64,000 bases of DNA from Hevea brasiliensis. Taxonomy: Eukaryota > Streptophyta > Magnoliopsida > Malpighiales > Euphorbiaceae. The position numbers were made by a program, and so were the translations under genes. The notes beneath the pieces were generated by a model, which saw only the letters and a list, made by a program, of their open reading frames with translations, was not told the origin of the DNA and ran no database searches. The DNA is taken from assembly GCF_030052815.1 (NCBI RefSeq), contig NC_079510.1, positions 44,420,725-44,484,724 on the forward strand, in the 5' to 3' direction. This document shows, piece by piece, positions 36,401 to 48,344 of this stretch (its first letter is position 1; every line of letters begins with the position of its first letter).

Positions 36401-36661
36401 AGACGCATCAGCACCCAAATGCAACAAGTAATGGTTCCTTGGGTGATAGACCGCCAGCAATAGCCGGAGGATCCGATTACCATCATCCCGGCCGCCAGAG
36501 ATATAATATGCAAAAGCAGGCGGGTAGTGGGCGCCGTAGTGGACTACAGAAGGGAAGGGTTTTGGGAAGCTGAAAGCAGAGATTGAGTAGAATAGGAGAA
36601 ACAGGAGAGAGAGGAATGCTGCAGAGAAGAGTGTGAAAAGCCATCTTTTCTCTGCCCCCAT
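31068..36661 (-). CDS. GT14 beta-glucuronosyltransferase, GlcAT14-like, 4 exons
   Basis: Spliced model: exons 36661-36178, 31982-31907, 31814-31699 and 31582-31068, 1191 nt, 396 aa, phases exact. Residues about 7-30 form one membrane anchor ([20 protein letters not shown]), giving a type II Golgi protein. The GT14 (core-2/I-branching) domain follows: [58 protein letters not shown], and the C-terminal [10 protein letters not shown] and [10 protein letters not shown] blocks. Characterised plant members add glucuronic acid to type II arabinogalactan side chains. The substrate of this protein is inferred from family. Intron 3 starts with GC instead of GT. Intron 1 is 4.2 kb and holds an antisense LINE fossil, a poly-G tract and a CT microsatellite. 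The start is the first Met and precedes the membrane anchor. A 5' UTR intron is possible but not modelled. Confidence 0.93.
32169..32215. repeat. Poly-G tract in GT14 intron 1
   Basis: A run of 22 G is followed by runs of 12 and 5 G separated by short T-containing spacers. It is poly-C on the transcribed strand. Its length is likely unreliable in assembly. Confidence 0.9.
33440..33481. repeat. CT microsatellite in GT14 intron 1
   Basis: About 20 uninterrupted TC units on the plus strand, within intron 1. Confidence 0.9.
34343..35702 (+). mobile_element. Decayed LINE (L1-type non-LTR retrotransposon), 5'-truncated
   Basis: Plus-strand translation in shifting frames gives non-LTR reverse transcriptase motifs: [29 protein letters not shown], and LADDIVLID around the catalytic Asp-Asp pair, then [12 protein letters not shown]. 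Several stops and frameshifts are present. The right end (about 35650-35702) has the CGACCCCAATAAATTTTTG-AAATAAAGGCTTAG tail seen in other LINE fragments of this window. It lies antisense in GT14 intron 1. Fossil only. Confidence 0.85.
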
Positions 36662-37259
36662 AATACTAACAACACTAGTGTTGAATCGGCCTCTCGTTCT
36701 TGTTCCCGTTGTTGGCGATCAATTTGATGATGGGGCATATGGTACAAAATCAAATCTAAGTTCAAAATTTTGAGCTAAATTTGAGGTTTAGAGAAGAAAT
36801 CAGGATATGGGCAATGAGGACTTGAGCATACCTTTTGGATTCCAATGAGAAATGGAAAAGAAAGGAACCATCAAAACTGAAGCTGCTTTTTAGGGCAAAT
36901 TTCAGATTTTGAGGTAAAACAAAGAAATGAGCATCTATCAAATGAAGATTTCCATGTTAAATATAGGATTAAAGCAGAAATAGAGAAAAGGGTACGCTGG
37001 GATCTTGAGTTTTGAGGGCTGTAGAGCTTGAGGTTGTTAGCCAAGAAAAATAGAATAGCAGAAAACTGGATCAGGAATTATAAATTTTGCTTTTTCCCCC
37101 TTTTATACTTATTTTACTCCCAGTCTTTTGCACTCGTTCTATTTGCATATAATATATATCCGAATCCTTCCCTCTTTTTTGCCTCTTCTCTCTACAGATG
37201 CTCAAAGTTTACCAGCTTAGGGTTAGGGTTTTCAGGTTAAGATTTGTTCTCTTGCTATA

Positions 37260-40200
37260 TAGGAAGAATAAATGAAGAATGGAAATTTTAAGAAAGGAAA
37301 ACTTTGCGCGTGATTAAGAACAGTTTCGCAGTCGAATCTGACCTGAAAAGGAAACATTTGATTTGTCCATTGGATTTGGAGGCATAATCCACGCGCCACC
37401 AGAGAAAGTGGGAAAAGGATGTTCCTATTTTCCTTTCACGGCGGTTTGGTTTTTAATCATCGACCGGAAGTAATCCCTTCTTTCAATTTTATAGGATTTT
37501 AGTCTTGTGTCTTAATAATTTCTTTCAATTAATTTTAAGAAAATAATAAAAAAAACTTATTACGTTAAAAAAATTAAAAAGAAAATTATTAAATAAGATT
37601 TATTAATAGTGTACCACATAAATTTAAAAAATTATTATGTGACATATTTTTATATTTATTTTTAAATTTAATTATATATAAATATTTACTTATCATATTT
37701 AATATTAATTTTTATTTAAATATGCTTAAATTTCAATTTTTAAGATCTCATCTCAATTATTAAAATTTAAAATTTTTTATCATATTTTTAAGAATTTTAA
37801 ATTTTTTTTAAGTTTACAAATTTAACAACATAAAATTATATTCATCCTATTATATACCGTTAAAATTAATTGCTTTTTAAAAATAATACATATTTATATT
37901 CACTAAAAATTATTTAAATATATATATATATATATATATATTTTAAAAATATTTCTTATATTTCAAATATAAAATCTTTAATAATGACTTTTCAAAAATA
38001 GTCAATGGCATATATATATTTTTTATTTTATATAGTCTTTTATTAATATATGTTAAATAATTTAAAGAATAATCTATTAATTAATTTATTTATTCATTAA
38101 ATTTAAATAAAATTATAACTACTTAAAATTTTATAATATAATTAAATTATTATAAAATATATATTAAATTATATTATTAAAATAAAATAATAAATAATTC
38201 ATATAACGTGTGAGTAAAATAACTTGTTATATCTTTTACAAAATTATTAATTTAATAATTAAGAAAAAAAATTTATCATTAATAAATCACTTATAATTTT
38301 ATTATAATAATTTAATAATATTATTTTTAAAAATATAAAAATAAATTTTCTAAAATAAATTAATGAATTTTAATTGAGTAATAATAAAATTAGTTTGGAA
38401 CTATGAAATTTTAAGTTTAATTAAAATTATAATTAATTATATATATAAAATTTTAAAAAATATAAAAAAAATATTTAAAACTATTAAAAGTTGAAATTTT
38501 CTTATTTTTTCTATATTTCATGTGACTTGATAAGTTATTTAATATGTTTAAGTAAATAATTAAATTTTTATTATTTCACTTTAGGTTATTGTATATTTCA
38601 TAAAATTAAAATTCATATACAGTAAATTTGATATTAGCACAGGTATAGGTGTAAAAAATTAGAGGTATGCATTATTTAGTTATAATCCAATAATTAAATT
38701 GAACTAATGAAATTTGATTATTTCGGTAAGAGTAAATTAGGTTTAGTTCGATTTCAGTAAGTGATAATAAAAATTTTTAGTTTTTCATTATCGTTTTGAT
38801 TTCCTTTGATTTGATAACCGAACTAATTAAAATAACTGAATTTTAATTAATTAATATATTAATTATAATTGTATTAATATTATATTATTTAAAATTATTA
38901 TTTTTATGATTTTATAATAATATTTAACTTATAATTATTATTTTATTAATATCAAATTATATTTATTATTTTTTTATAAATAAAAGAGATTATAAATATA
39001 TTTTTATTAATATTTTATTAAATAATTAATAATATAAAATATATATTTTATTTTTTTCGGTTAATGCTCATCCCTATAAAAAAAGAATGCCCAAACATTT
39101 TGAACGTGAAAATGGGTACTTGGTGAGATGCCATGATGAGATGGTTTGGAATATATGAAACTAGCAAAGTTTTATAGTTAATTTCTTAATTATATTTTAT
39201 TTTTAAATATATTTTAAAGTTAATTTATGTATATCAATTATTTTTTTAAAATAATTTTAAAAAATAAATTTTAAATTTATATATTGAGTGAAAATAACAA
39301 TAATAAAATGATACTCATAAATTATAAAATCAAATAATTTTTAAAAATTTATTTTCTCAAATTTTATTTATTTTTTTATAGATTTAAATTTTTATGCTTT
39401 GTATAATAATTAATAATTTATTTTATAGATTTAATTTTAATTATTTTCTTACTTAACTATATATATTAACATGTGTCAAAATATTTTTTATTTTTTAATT
39501 AATTACTCTTTGTCTTATTTTTTATGACATATTTTATCTATGTCAAAATTATATTAACTAAAAATAGTATGTTATAAATTTATGAAAATAGTAAAATAAT
39601 GATTAATTTTTAATTTTCTTTTGAAAATGGTTAATTTCAAATTAATTCCAAGTTAATTATAATATATAATAATCTTTATGCATAGAAAATCAATTTTTTT
39701 TTTACAAATAAAGATAAAAAATAATTAAAAATTAAATATGCTTTTTTAGTATAATCGCTCAAATTAAAATTTAAGCTTGAGATTTTACAGTCCTAAAGAT
39801 AATCCAATATCACTGAGTTAAAACTCATTAGTTAAGATATTTTTTTATATAACCACATTTGCCTATGAAAATAATTAAAAAATTATATGAATGAAAATTA
39901 ATTTACTAATTAAAGAAATAAAGGAAATATAAAAATGCTTGAAGAATTTCTTATTAAATAGATGAAAATTAATTTATTAATAAATAAAGAAAATAAAATC
40001 AACTAAGAATTAGTTGTGGAATCTAATATATATATATATACACGCTATAGACTAAAAGTTATATATTAACCAAAATTTGATAATTATATTAACTGTTAAT
40101 TGAAACTTTATATAATAAAAAAAAAGTGATTTTCTTTAAAAAAAATATTTGTAATTTTTTATCTTATTTTATTTTAATTATTAGTATATATAAAATATTT

Positions 40201-41919
40201 AAAATTTCATTTTAAAAGTGAAATTAATTTTATTAGATTAGAAGTTTGAAATTTCATTTTAACTTATTTTTTTAAAATTATAAATTTAATTATTAATATT
40301 TATTGTTTTTTATTTCAATTTTATAATGAGAACAATAAAGTAAAAATGATTTTTATTTAATTTACAAAGTCATGATTATTTCTTCTTATCTCAATTAAAT
40401 TGAGAGAGAATACTGACACTTTAATTTAATTTTAATATAAATTTATATAAATAATTAAAATTTTTTACATATTAAAATAATTAATCAATTCAATATTTTA
40501 ATTCAATCATTTATATATTTCTTGTGATTTATATTTTTTCAATGTGAAATTTCTAACAGTATCTCTCTTTTTCTACTGTCTTGATGATAGCCCTTTGCTT
40601 TTCATTCAAACCCTTTTCAAATTTTCATGTGAGTTATTCGCAATTCTTGAAAATGCCATTTAGAATTTTATTTTTCCTTTTGGATTTTCAAATTTATTGG
40701 CTTTTTTGCCTTCTCAATTTCTTATCTCTATCCATTTAAAATGTGGTGAGATGTCATGATGTGATGGTATGGAATGTGGAAAGTGTATTGGACTATATAG
40801 GCCATGGTAGGTTTGGACAAGTCTTAAGGAATTTTTGTCTAATTATTCAATGGTGGATAAACCACACACAATATATTCAAGATGTTAATAATGATATTGT
40901 TATACTACTACTCAAGTTCATTTTCGAGTTACGAATAATAATTGCGTTATTTTTAGTATTATAAAATATTAAATTTTAATTTTAATTACAATTGTATGAA
41001 TAAAAAAAAAATATATTTATATTCAAATTTGTTAATTTCAACTATAGGCCACGGTAAGGGTTGTCTTCGTCCACATCAGATTTCATATATTTATTGTCAT
41101 GATTTTACAAACACCGAGAGAGTTCATTTTTATTAAAATTTAAAATATGACAAACTTCTAAAAAAATTTAGCAATTTATTAATAAATATAATATGATTTT
41201 TTAAAAAAAAATATATAAATAGTACAAACCATGGGCCTTTTAAGGAATAAATATGAAAGAGAAAAAGAAAAAGAAGAGAGGAGAATTAACTGATTAAAAT
41301 AAATCGTTTACTAAAGTTAATATTTTCTTTATTATTAGTTTCTATCACAAAATGCTATGATTAGCCATAAACATGGACTTGGAATATGTCAAATCCTTTT
41401 AAGGACAAGTATCAATAAAATTTATTTGATATTCTACTACTCACACTTTGATTTTTATTTTTTTAGAAGACCGTCTTGCCAATTAATATTCATTTATCCA
41501 TGATATTTTGATTCGAGCTGGACGGGCTTGGTCAAAATTTACAACATGTGATAATCTGAATATGCATATCATAAATTAATAGAACTGAATATAATTTGCC
41601 ATAGCTATTGATGAAAGAAGAAGGAAAAGTAAAAATCAAACACATTCTTCAACCAAGAAAATAGAGTTTCAAAACTCAAGTATCGACATATTTCTTTAAC
41701 ACGCAACGCTTCCATCTTCAACCAACTAACACCATGGAAAAATTGAAGGCAACTGTTTGATCTTTGACATACAACATGGCTAATTATTCGTACTCTATGA
41801 TGTGTTTGCTATCGAATAAAAAGTAATATGCAGGACAGGAACATTTTCTAGATACCAGTTTGGTGCTCTCCGATTGTTTTGTCATTTTTTTTCTTTTAAG
41901 TTTTCAAAAGCTCAACCAC
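37260..41919. other. AT-rich gene-free region
   Basis: No coding signal. It is dominated by A and T, with TA microsatellites (for example near 37918-37940 and 40028-40040). A faint repeat relic near 38640-38830 with CGGT/TTCGAT-like words may relate to the repeat at 58138-58575. Similar short words (GGTGAGATG-CATGATG-GATGGT) occur near 39121 and 40744, possibly an old dispersed repeat. Confidence 0.6.
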
Positions 41920-44900
41920 TCAAATAGAATTTACCGAATCTTCATCACTGCCTTCACTGTCACTGCTGCTACTGCTGCTTCCACTTCCACTACCACTGCT
42001 GCTACCAGAACTAGAGGTCTGCCCATCCCTCCCTTCTGCATTAACCTGGGCTCTAAGGGCTTCTGCAGCATTACGCCCATTATCTCCCTCATCACCACTA
42101 TCATCCACATCAGCAATCTCGTCATCAGAGTCATTTTGTTGTGGTACACCGATATCAAATCCACCATCACCTGTTTGTTGGGCTGCATTATCATAAGGTG
42201 AACTAGATCCAAATATGTCCTCAATATCTATATCTTGATGGTCTTCAGCTTCATCATTCTTGGGGCTAGGTGAGGAAGTAGATACATTTGGTGGATAAGT
42301 TGGATGGCCAGAATTCCCCTTAGTAACAACTTTTGTACCTATCATTTAATAGGAGTATTATTAAGCATGAAAACATGCATTACAGCAGTCTTTAACAGAT
42401 TACACCAAGCTACAACGTCAATTGTTAAGCATGCCAACATTTGACAATTAATAGTTATTAACGTATCTGAAGAGGGGAAGGGCTGAGGGCCACCATCATA
42501 TGAAAATTTTGAATTTGAAAAATAGAGTGAAAGGAGAAGGGTGTAACTGAAACTGAGCTTTAAAATATATTCCAAATATCAGAGAGAGTGAAAACAAAAA
42601 AATTGCCCAAAAGAGGCATACAGTTATTATGAACAGAAACATAGACAGGAAAGAAGCAAATATTAATTGTCATTTTGTTTTGCAAATCTCTTAAGTCTCA
42701 ACTTCACAATAGGGTCACACACACAAAGTGGATTAGGATGTGGTTCATGTGGATATTTAAAATACAAATTTTACAAGGGTCCCAAACTCCCAATGCGAGT
42801 GACTAATGTGCAAATGGATCCATGATGAAAAGGATTTGAAGGTTCTTGAGAAAGAACACATTCTAATTTCCTCTGGGAAAATATAACACCACCTCATGCT
42901 AAATAAGAGTTGGTGAAAAGCGCAACTCGGAAACAAAAATCCAAGAAAAAAAAAGTTCACCATTGTATATTATAACTGAGTATGCATGTTTTTAAAGATT
43001 TTTTTTTCCCTCACTTGATTCAAAAGCAAGACAGTTTGTGAAAGTAAGATACACAGCAGTTGCATACAAATTTCTCAAGCAGACAGTACTGTTTCCAATT
43101 ATTGATAAACACAACAACAACAACTAAGCCTTAATCCAAAACAAGTTGGGATCATCCGTCCAGTTATTGACAAAGCAAATTAAAAAGTTTCGGCATTAAT
43201 TCAAATGCCGATTAGTCCATGCCCACAAGAATCTATAAAAAGAATGTCTGATGATTCTTGGAAAATTTTAGAAGGTCCCTTAGCTGACAAGAAGAGAACA
43301 CTTATTGCTGCAATCACTTCAGCATTTCCATTTATAATAGGAATTTTAATTTTGCCATTTTCAAGTGACAGTTTAACTCATGACCAAATCAGGGAAATAA
43401 ATATACTTAAGCCCCAAAAGCACAATGGCAAACCTGGAATTTGTGGTTCACCAACATTAATTCGTTCCACCTCAACCTGAACCATTGCCAAGCAAACAAA
43501 ATCATATAATATAAAACAGGACGAGAAAATATTTCAGAGCTTCAGATTTTTGTTTTAAAACAATAAGGGCAAAACAAAACAAAGAAGCAAGGACTTAAAG
43601 GCTTGATTAAATTGGGAAAGAAAAATAACACTTGTTTGAAGTACTGATAATCAAATAAGTTCAGATGCTTTACATATCATTGAACAGCTTAGGACCTGAA
43701 TTAATTCCAAAAATCAGACTATTCACATCTTCAACATAACATCCACAAGCACCTGCAGACAGATAGATGAATAACTACAATAGTCTGGCAGCCCAATGGG
43801 GAGAGGAGACACTTTGGCCCCCACAAAATGCAAATATTAATGACAGTCACATGACTATCGGAAACATCATATTTGGTATTTCCAACAGGTGGTAACAGGT
43901 TTGAGTTTTATGAACCAGATGACCTCATTTCATTCTAAATGGCAATGCCTCATTTATCAAGTGTTACTGTTACATGTAGCTTGGGAATTCAGTGATTTTT
44001 CTTGCCCTTTTCTCCTTCCCTTCACTTGACAGGCATACCAAAAAAAATTTTAGGAAAATTTAAACTTCATTCTGGATATTTAGTAATGTTTCTATAGATG
44101 TTAATGCATCTTAAAGAGTTAAAATTGTGTAATGAGCCTACAATAAGGCACTCAGGATGGACAAGGTGCAGAAGATAAATCTGATATCAAAATTTCTCAT
44201 ACAACCAAAGCTAATCTTAGCCAGGGAATAAAAGTTCATCCATTTTCTCCATTTGGAAAACGGCACAATGGCAGACATACCTGCATCAGGCAGTGTTGTG
44301 GTAGAGCCACAACCTAAGCAGAACATAGAGGAAAGGGTGAAGAAAATAGAAGAGGGGGGGAAGAAGGGAAGAAGGCAGATCAAAGAAGGAAGGAGAAGAA
44401 AAAGAAGAAGAGATACAGAGAAACTGAGACGGAGAGGGAAACGGAAAGAGAGAGAATTTAGAGAGAGATTGAATTCTTTGTATCATTTGATTGATATCCA
44501 AGAATCCATTTGTTTCACGAAAAATATTTTCCTGACATTTTCGCATTTTTCAGTGTTTAGGGCATTCAAGAAATAGGGCAATGGAAAATATTTTCATTGT
44601 CAAAGGAAAACTAAACAATTTTTAAGGAAAATGACTTCTTCCTTTCAAAAGAGGAAGTCATTTTTCAAATTTTAACAATCTTGTTAAAATGTAAAAACGC
44701 CTATACATGCACGACATAAACACGTATTATTAGTTTAACAATGCAACCAAACTCAACTCAACTCAACTAAGCCTTTATCCCAAAAATTTATTGGGGTCGG
44801 CTATATGGAACAATGAAAAATTTTTTTATTAAAAACATTTTCTTAGAAAGCAATTTTCATAAAAAATATTTTCCATATACAAGTTATTTTCTGTGAAACA

Positions 44901-45647
44901 AATGGAGCCCAAATTACATATTAACTAGTCATTTTACCTAGGTAACACATGGACTATTTATTATTTTATTTTAATAAAATAATTTAATATATATTTTATA
45001 ATTATAAAATAAAATTTTAATAATAAAAAAATTTTAATTAATTATAATTTTATTTCAAATTTTATAAATAAATAGGTTGATTAATAATTATTTTTTATTA
45101 TTCTTTAAATTGATTAGCATATAACAATGAAAGGATAAATAAAATAGAAAAAAATAGATATGCCACTTGGCGATTTTCGAAATATCATTATTAAAATTCT
45201 TGTATTTTAAATATAAGAAATGTTTTTAAAAATATATATTTAAATTTTCTAAATAATTTTTTAGAGAATATATTAAAAATAATTCATCAATTTTTCTAAT
45301 GTAATTAAAAATTTAATTAAAAAAATAATTATTTTAGAGATATATAGTATGATGAGTATATTTTTATAATGTTTGAATTTATAAACTTAAGAAAATTTTA
45401 AAATTCTTAAAAAAAATTGTATTAAAAAAAATTTTAGATTTTAATAGTTGAGATATTTTAATAGTTGTAATTTAAAAATATTTAAATAAAAATTAATATG
45501 ATAATCTAATTTTTATATATAAATTTAAATATATAGATAAAAAGATGTGCCAAAAAATAGATAAAAAGAGGTGCCACATGGCAATTTTCTTAGTATTCTC
45601 ATTAGCCTATGTGGCATACTCTTACAAAGCCTTTTTCAAGGCTTAGC

Positions 45648-45688
<41 letters not shown>

Positions 45689-47764
45689 AACACATACTAG
45701 CACAACTACAACAATCCTAGCATTACCCTCCCCGCGAAGATCATCCTTGTCCTCAAGGACGAACAAGGATTGAAAAACAAAATTCGCAGTCTGCTGCTCC
45801 ATCACGTCCTCTTTTCTCATAATTGTTGAATCTGAACACTGCAACTTCAATAAAGGCAATTTAGTCATTTTTTCAAACACCATCATGGCAGAGGTCCTAT
45901 ATTGGCAAGATTCATCTTCTTCCTTTGCCTTCTCCACATTTCAAACCCATCTTCTTTAAGAATCAAATGATCATTCAATTGCAATTCCAAATCATCCACC
46001 ACAAGACTGATGGCTTCTTTCACAACTTCCTTTCACTGGTTCATTTCTCCCCTTATCAAGAACAAACTCATCAACAAGAAAAATTCTAATGTAAAATTTC
46101 TTGGAGTAGAATAAAATTTATCCAACACTCCATGATCATTCTCAAGAATTTTATCAGATTTAAGGGCAACAATTATATTAATTTTTTCTTCAAAATTCTG
46201 TTCATCAACGTCCTTGAATGCAGAATCAATATTTGTAGCTTCTTAGACTTGATAAAAACCCATTACTTGAATCCCCATCTTCTCTAACCCCAGAATTTGG
46301 TAAAGGCAAAATACCCCTAGTTCCATTCACATTTCAATTGGGTTCCAATATTACCTGAGGAACAGTTGGAAGAAAAGGTTCCTTTCCCCTTGACTGTGAA
46401 ACTCGAATCATCTCCAACAACTGATCAAATATGCGATTCAATTCTTCTTGACTTATTCGGTGCTCCTCCATTATCAAATCCTCCAACCTCTTTGTATGAC
46501 TCTCAATCTTGAAATGCATTTCCTGATTGAGATTATGCATTTCTTGTTTCATATCTTGAAACCTCTGCTCCAAAGATTGCATGTGGTCTGCAAGAATCTG
46601 GATCCATGCGTCTTCCATGGTTTGCTTTTTCTTCGCCAACTTCAAATTCGCAATCTCTGCGATCGTTGGGTCCTATTGATCTTGTTACTCCAAAGAAAAC
46701 AAATGGTTGTGGCAGAGCCACCAACAGAAAACAGAGGAAAGTGGGGAGGAAATTAGAAGAAAGGGGGAAGAAAGGAAGAAGGCAGATCAGAGAAGGAAGA
46801 AGAAGAAGAAGAAGAAGAAGAAGAAGAAGAAGAAGAAAAAGAACAGACAGAGAGAGCTTGAAAGGGAGAGAAAAAGGGAAAGAGAGAGAATTTGGAGAGA
46901 GATAGAATTCTTTGTATTATTTGATTAATATCCAAATTACCAACTCAATTTCTGTAGTTATACTAGCATAACTACAACAATCCTAATTGCAAAACACCAT
47001 TGCAACAGAAATTTGTACTAATATATCATATCAATCTCATTCACCATAAACGTTGATCACCAATTTCTGTTGCACAGACATGAGTGTGTGCCAAGTCCAA
47101 TGAGTCAACTATCTGTAATTTGTTCAATTGTGTCCCAACACCAAAATTACATCAAATAAACAGAAAACTAAAACTCACCGGCACTGGAGGAAAAGCTGCG
47201 CTTCTTCCCACATGCATAGGTTTCACAACCTTCCCAGCCGGAGGAGATAACCGAGGCTCAATGGTCAACCCGGATTGAGCGGCTGCAGCTGCAGCAGCAG
47301 ATTCACCCGGCTGTCGAAGGAGACGGAGCTGCTTCACGGCCCGATGAAGCCGCTCCAACCGAAATGTCTCGCCGTCAAAAAACAAAACGGCATCGTTTTC
47401 CTTGTAATCCTCGCTGCTACCTTCAAATGTGACTTTAGGTTTTCCCAATTGAATGTTTTGAAACTCCACAGATACCCTATTTTCCTTATTCTTGTGCAAT
47501 GATCCAGTCTTAGCCTTATCAATTGAAGCCGGCTTAAATTCATCTGCAACAAAACAACAAAAATACACACCACCATACAAACCCCGTTCGTGCATTTTCC
47601 CAGGAACCAAGTAGAAGAAAAACGAAACAAAACAAACACTTACACCGCAGAGTGCAGTACTTATTATTAGGAGCGTCTTCTTTAAAGGAAGGGCCTAGGT
47701 TTAGATTGTACCACCGATCGGATTGGGGAGCGGTCTTGGGCTCTTCCTTGGAGTTGTTTGCCAT
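41920..47764 (-). CDS. ELL-associated factor (EAF) homologue, Pol II elongation factor, 4 exons
   Basis: Spliced model: exons 47764-47644, 47543-47179, 43476-43434 and 42338-41920, 948 nt, 315 aa, all GT-AG and in phase. Residues about 16-130 form the EAF N-terminal domain: DRWYNLNLGPSF, then VSVEFQNIQLGKPKVTFEG, NDAVLFFDGETFRLERLH and AVKQLRLLR. A short alanine run and a Pro-rich segment follow. Exon 3 is a 43-nt microexon coding VEVERINVGEP. The C-terminal third is acidic and serine-rich (DEIADVDDSGDEGD, then a long Ser/Gly run), as expected for EAF transactivation tails. In animals EAF binds ELL and stimulates elongation; the plant role is inferred from homology. Intron 3 is 3.7 kb and full of transposon debris. 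The start is the first Met of the conserved N-terminus. Confidence 0.9.
43111..43160 (-). mobile_element. Very short LINE 3' tail in EAF intron 3
   Basis: The minus strand reads a GGATGATCCCAACTTG-type tail, then GGATTAAGGCTTAG and a run of TTG units, a common plant LINE 3' end. The flanks (ATTATTGATAAAC and AGTTATTGACAAAG) look like an imperfect target duplication. Confidence 0.55.
44297..44503 (-). repeat. LTR-like repeat, left copy (split)
   Basis: A purine-rich stretch beginning at GTTGTGGTAGAGCCAC and ending near GATTGATATCC aligns with 46704-46935. The missing outer end appears displaced to 45696-45720, across a MITE-like insertion. Interpreted as one LTR of a small, decayed LTR element. 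Confidence 0.5.
44505..44912. mobile_element. MITE-like element with a nested LINE tail
   Basis: The ends are inverted: the left reads TCCATTTGTTTCACG and the right, reverse-complemented, reads TCCATTTGTTTCACAG. Inside are inverted GGAAAATATTTTC-type words and a strong hairpin at about 44626-44668 (GGAAAATGACTTC... paired with ...GAAGTCATTTTTC). The size and lack of coding suit a hAT-type MITE. A LINE tail sits at 44749-44808. Confidence 0.55.
44749..44808 (-). mobile_element. LINE 3' tail inserted within the MITE-like element
   Basis: The minus strand reads CGACCCCAATAAATTTTTGG, GATAAAGGCTTAG, then TTGAG units. This is the same tail as the LINE fossil at 34343-35702. AACAATG occurs on both sides (about 44738 and 44810) as a likely target duplication. 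Confidence 0.65.
45651..45681. repeat. TA microsatellite
   Basis: About 15 TA units in EAF intron 3, within the displaced end of the LTR-like element. Confidence 0.85.
45696..46660 (-). mobile_element. Internal remnant of a small LTR retroelement (gag-leader-like coiled coil and polypurine tract)
   Basis: Read leftward. A frame from 46645 to 46334 encodes a 103-aa helical protein rich in Gln, Glu and Met (DHMQSLEQRFQDMKQEMHNL), like the coiled-coil leader of some Ty3/gypsy gag proteins. Decayed sequence follows. At about 45721-45765 the minus strand carries GAGGACAAGGATGATCTTCG and then GGGGAGGGTAATGC, a pattern typical of the pol end and polypurine tract of plant Ty3 elements. Most of pol is missing. 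Lies antisense-neutral (same strand) in EAF intron 3. Confidence 0.5.
46704..46987 (-). repeat. LTR-like repeat, right copy
   Basis: Aligns with 44297-44503 through GGTTGTGGCAGAGCCAC, the purine-rich block and the TTTGTATTATTTGATTAATATCC segment. It ends at TACTAGCATAACTACAACAA, which matches 45696-45720. It includes a GAA trinucleotide run at about 46797-46842. Confidence 0.5.
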
Positions 47765-47832
47765 GTTTATGCTGCTGCACCGCTTTCAAATACAGAGGAA
47801 CGAATTTGGAAGGAAGCTATAATGGGACCGAC

Positions 47833-48288
47833 CACGTGATAACATGGCCAGATCAGAGGCGGCGCGTGTGAGATGGTTCCGGTTCAGTTCTGCAGTTGCT
47901 GTTGCAAAGCAGCATATCTAAAGTAAGGTTTTCTTTTTGTTTTTTTTTTTTTTTTTCCCGAGTGGGGGTTGAAGAAGTGTCGTGGCAGTGAGCATATATT
48001 CTCTATGTGCATGCTTATGGAGAATATCATAAAGGAAAGATGTCACTGTGCCACGTAGTGAGAGAATGAGTTGAGATGTGACGTGGGAAGAAAGTGTGTG
48101 GACGTGAATTCTAGTACGAACCGGAGCCATGTGCATGAATTGCATATTGGACGCACGTGTGCTAATGGACGGTGGCGAATGGGACCTCATCACCAACATT
48201 TTTGCACGTGCAGTAGACGTGCATACGACAGGTATTGTACAACATGGAGAAGTGGCCCCGATCACTCGCCACCGAACACAGGCACGTG
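47833..48288. promoter_or_regulatory. Cluster of ACGT-core (G-box/ABRE-like) motifs upstream of EAF
   Basis: Eight ACGT cores in about 460 bp: CACGTG at 47833, 48154, 48205 and 48283; other ACGT at 48053, 48081, 48102 and 48217. The last CACGTG lies in the 10-bp palindrome GGCACGTGCC. The region starts 69 bp upstream of the EAF start codon and faces it. bZIP or bHLH binding is inferred from motif density. Confidence 0.5.
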
Positions 48289-48344
48289 CCTTCCAATAAA
48301 AAACCCTCTTAGAAATGTTTTACTTTTTTTTAAATTAATTTAAT

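Noticed and set aside
41860..42201. 113-codon plus-strand frame
   Set aside because: Antisense of the serine- and acid-rich last exon of EAF; its Thr/Ala repeats mirror the Ser codons.
43205..43480. 91-codon plus-strand frame with a hydrophobic stretch
   Set aside because: Overlaps EAF exon 3 on the opposite strand and matches no family I recognise; no supporting splice or promoter signals.
48071..48343. 90-codon plus-strand frame in the ACGT-rich region
   Set aside because: No domain; better explained as promoter DNA upstream of EAF.
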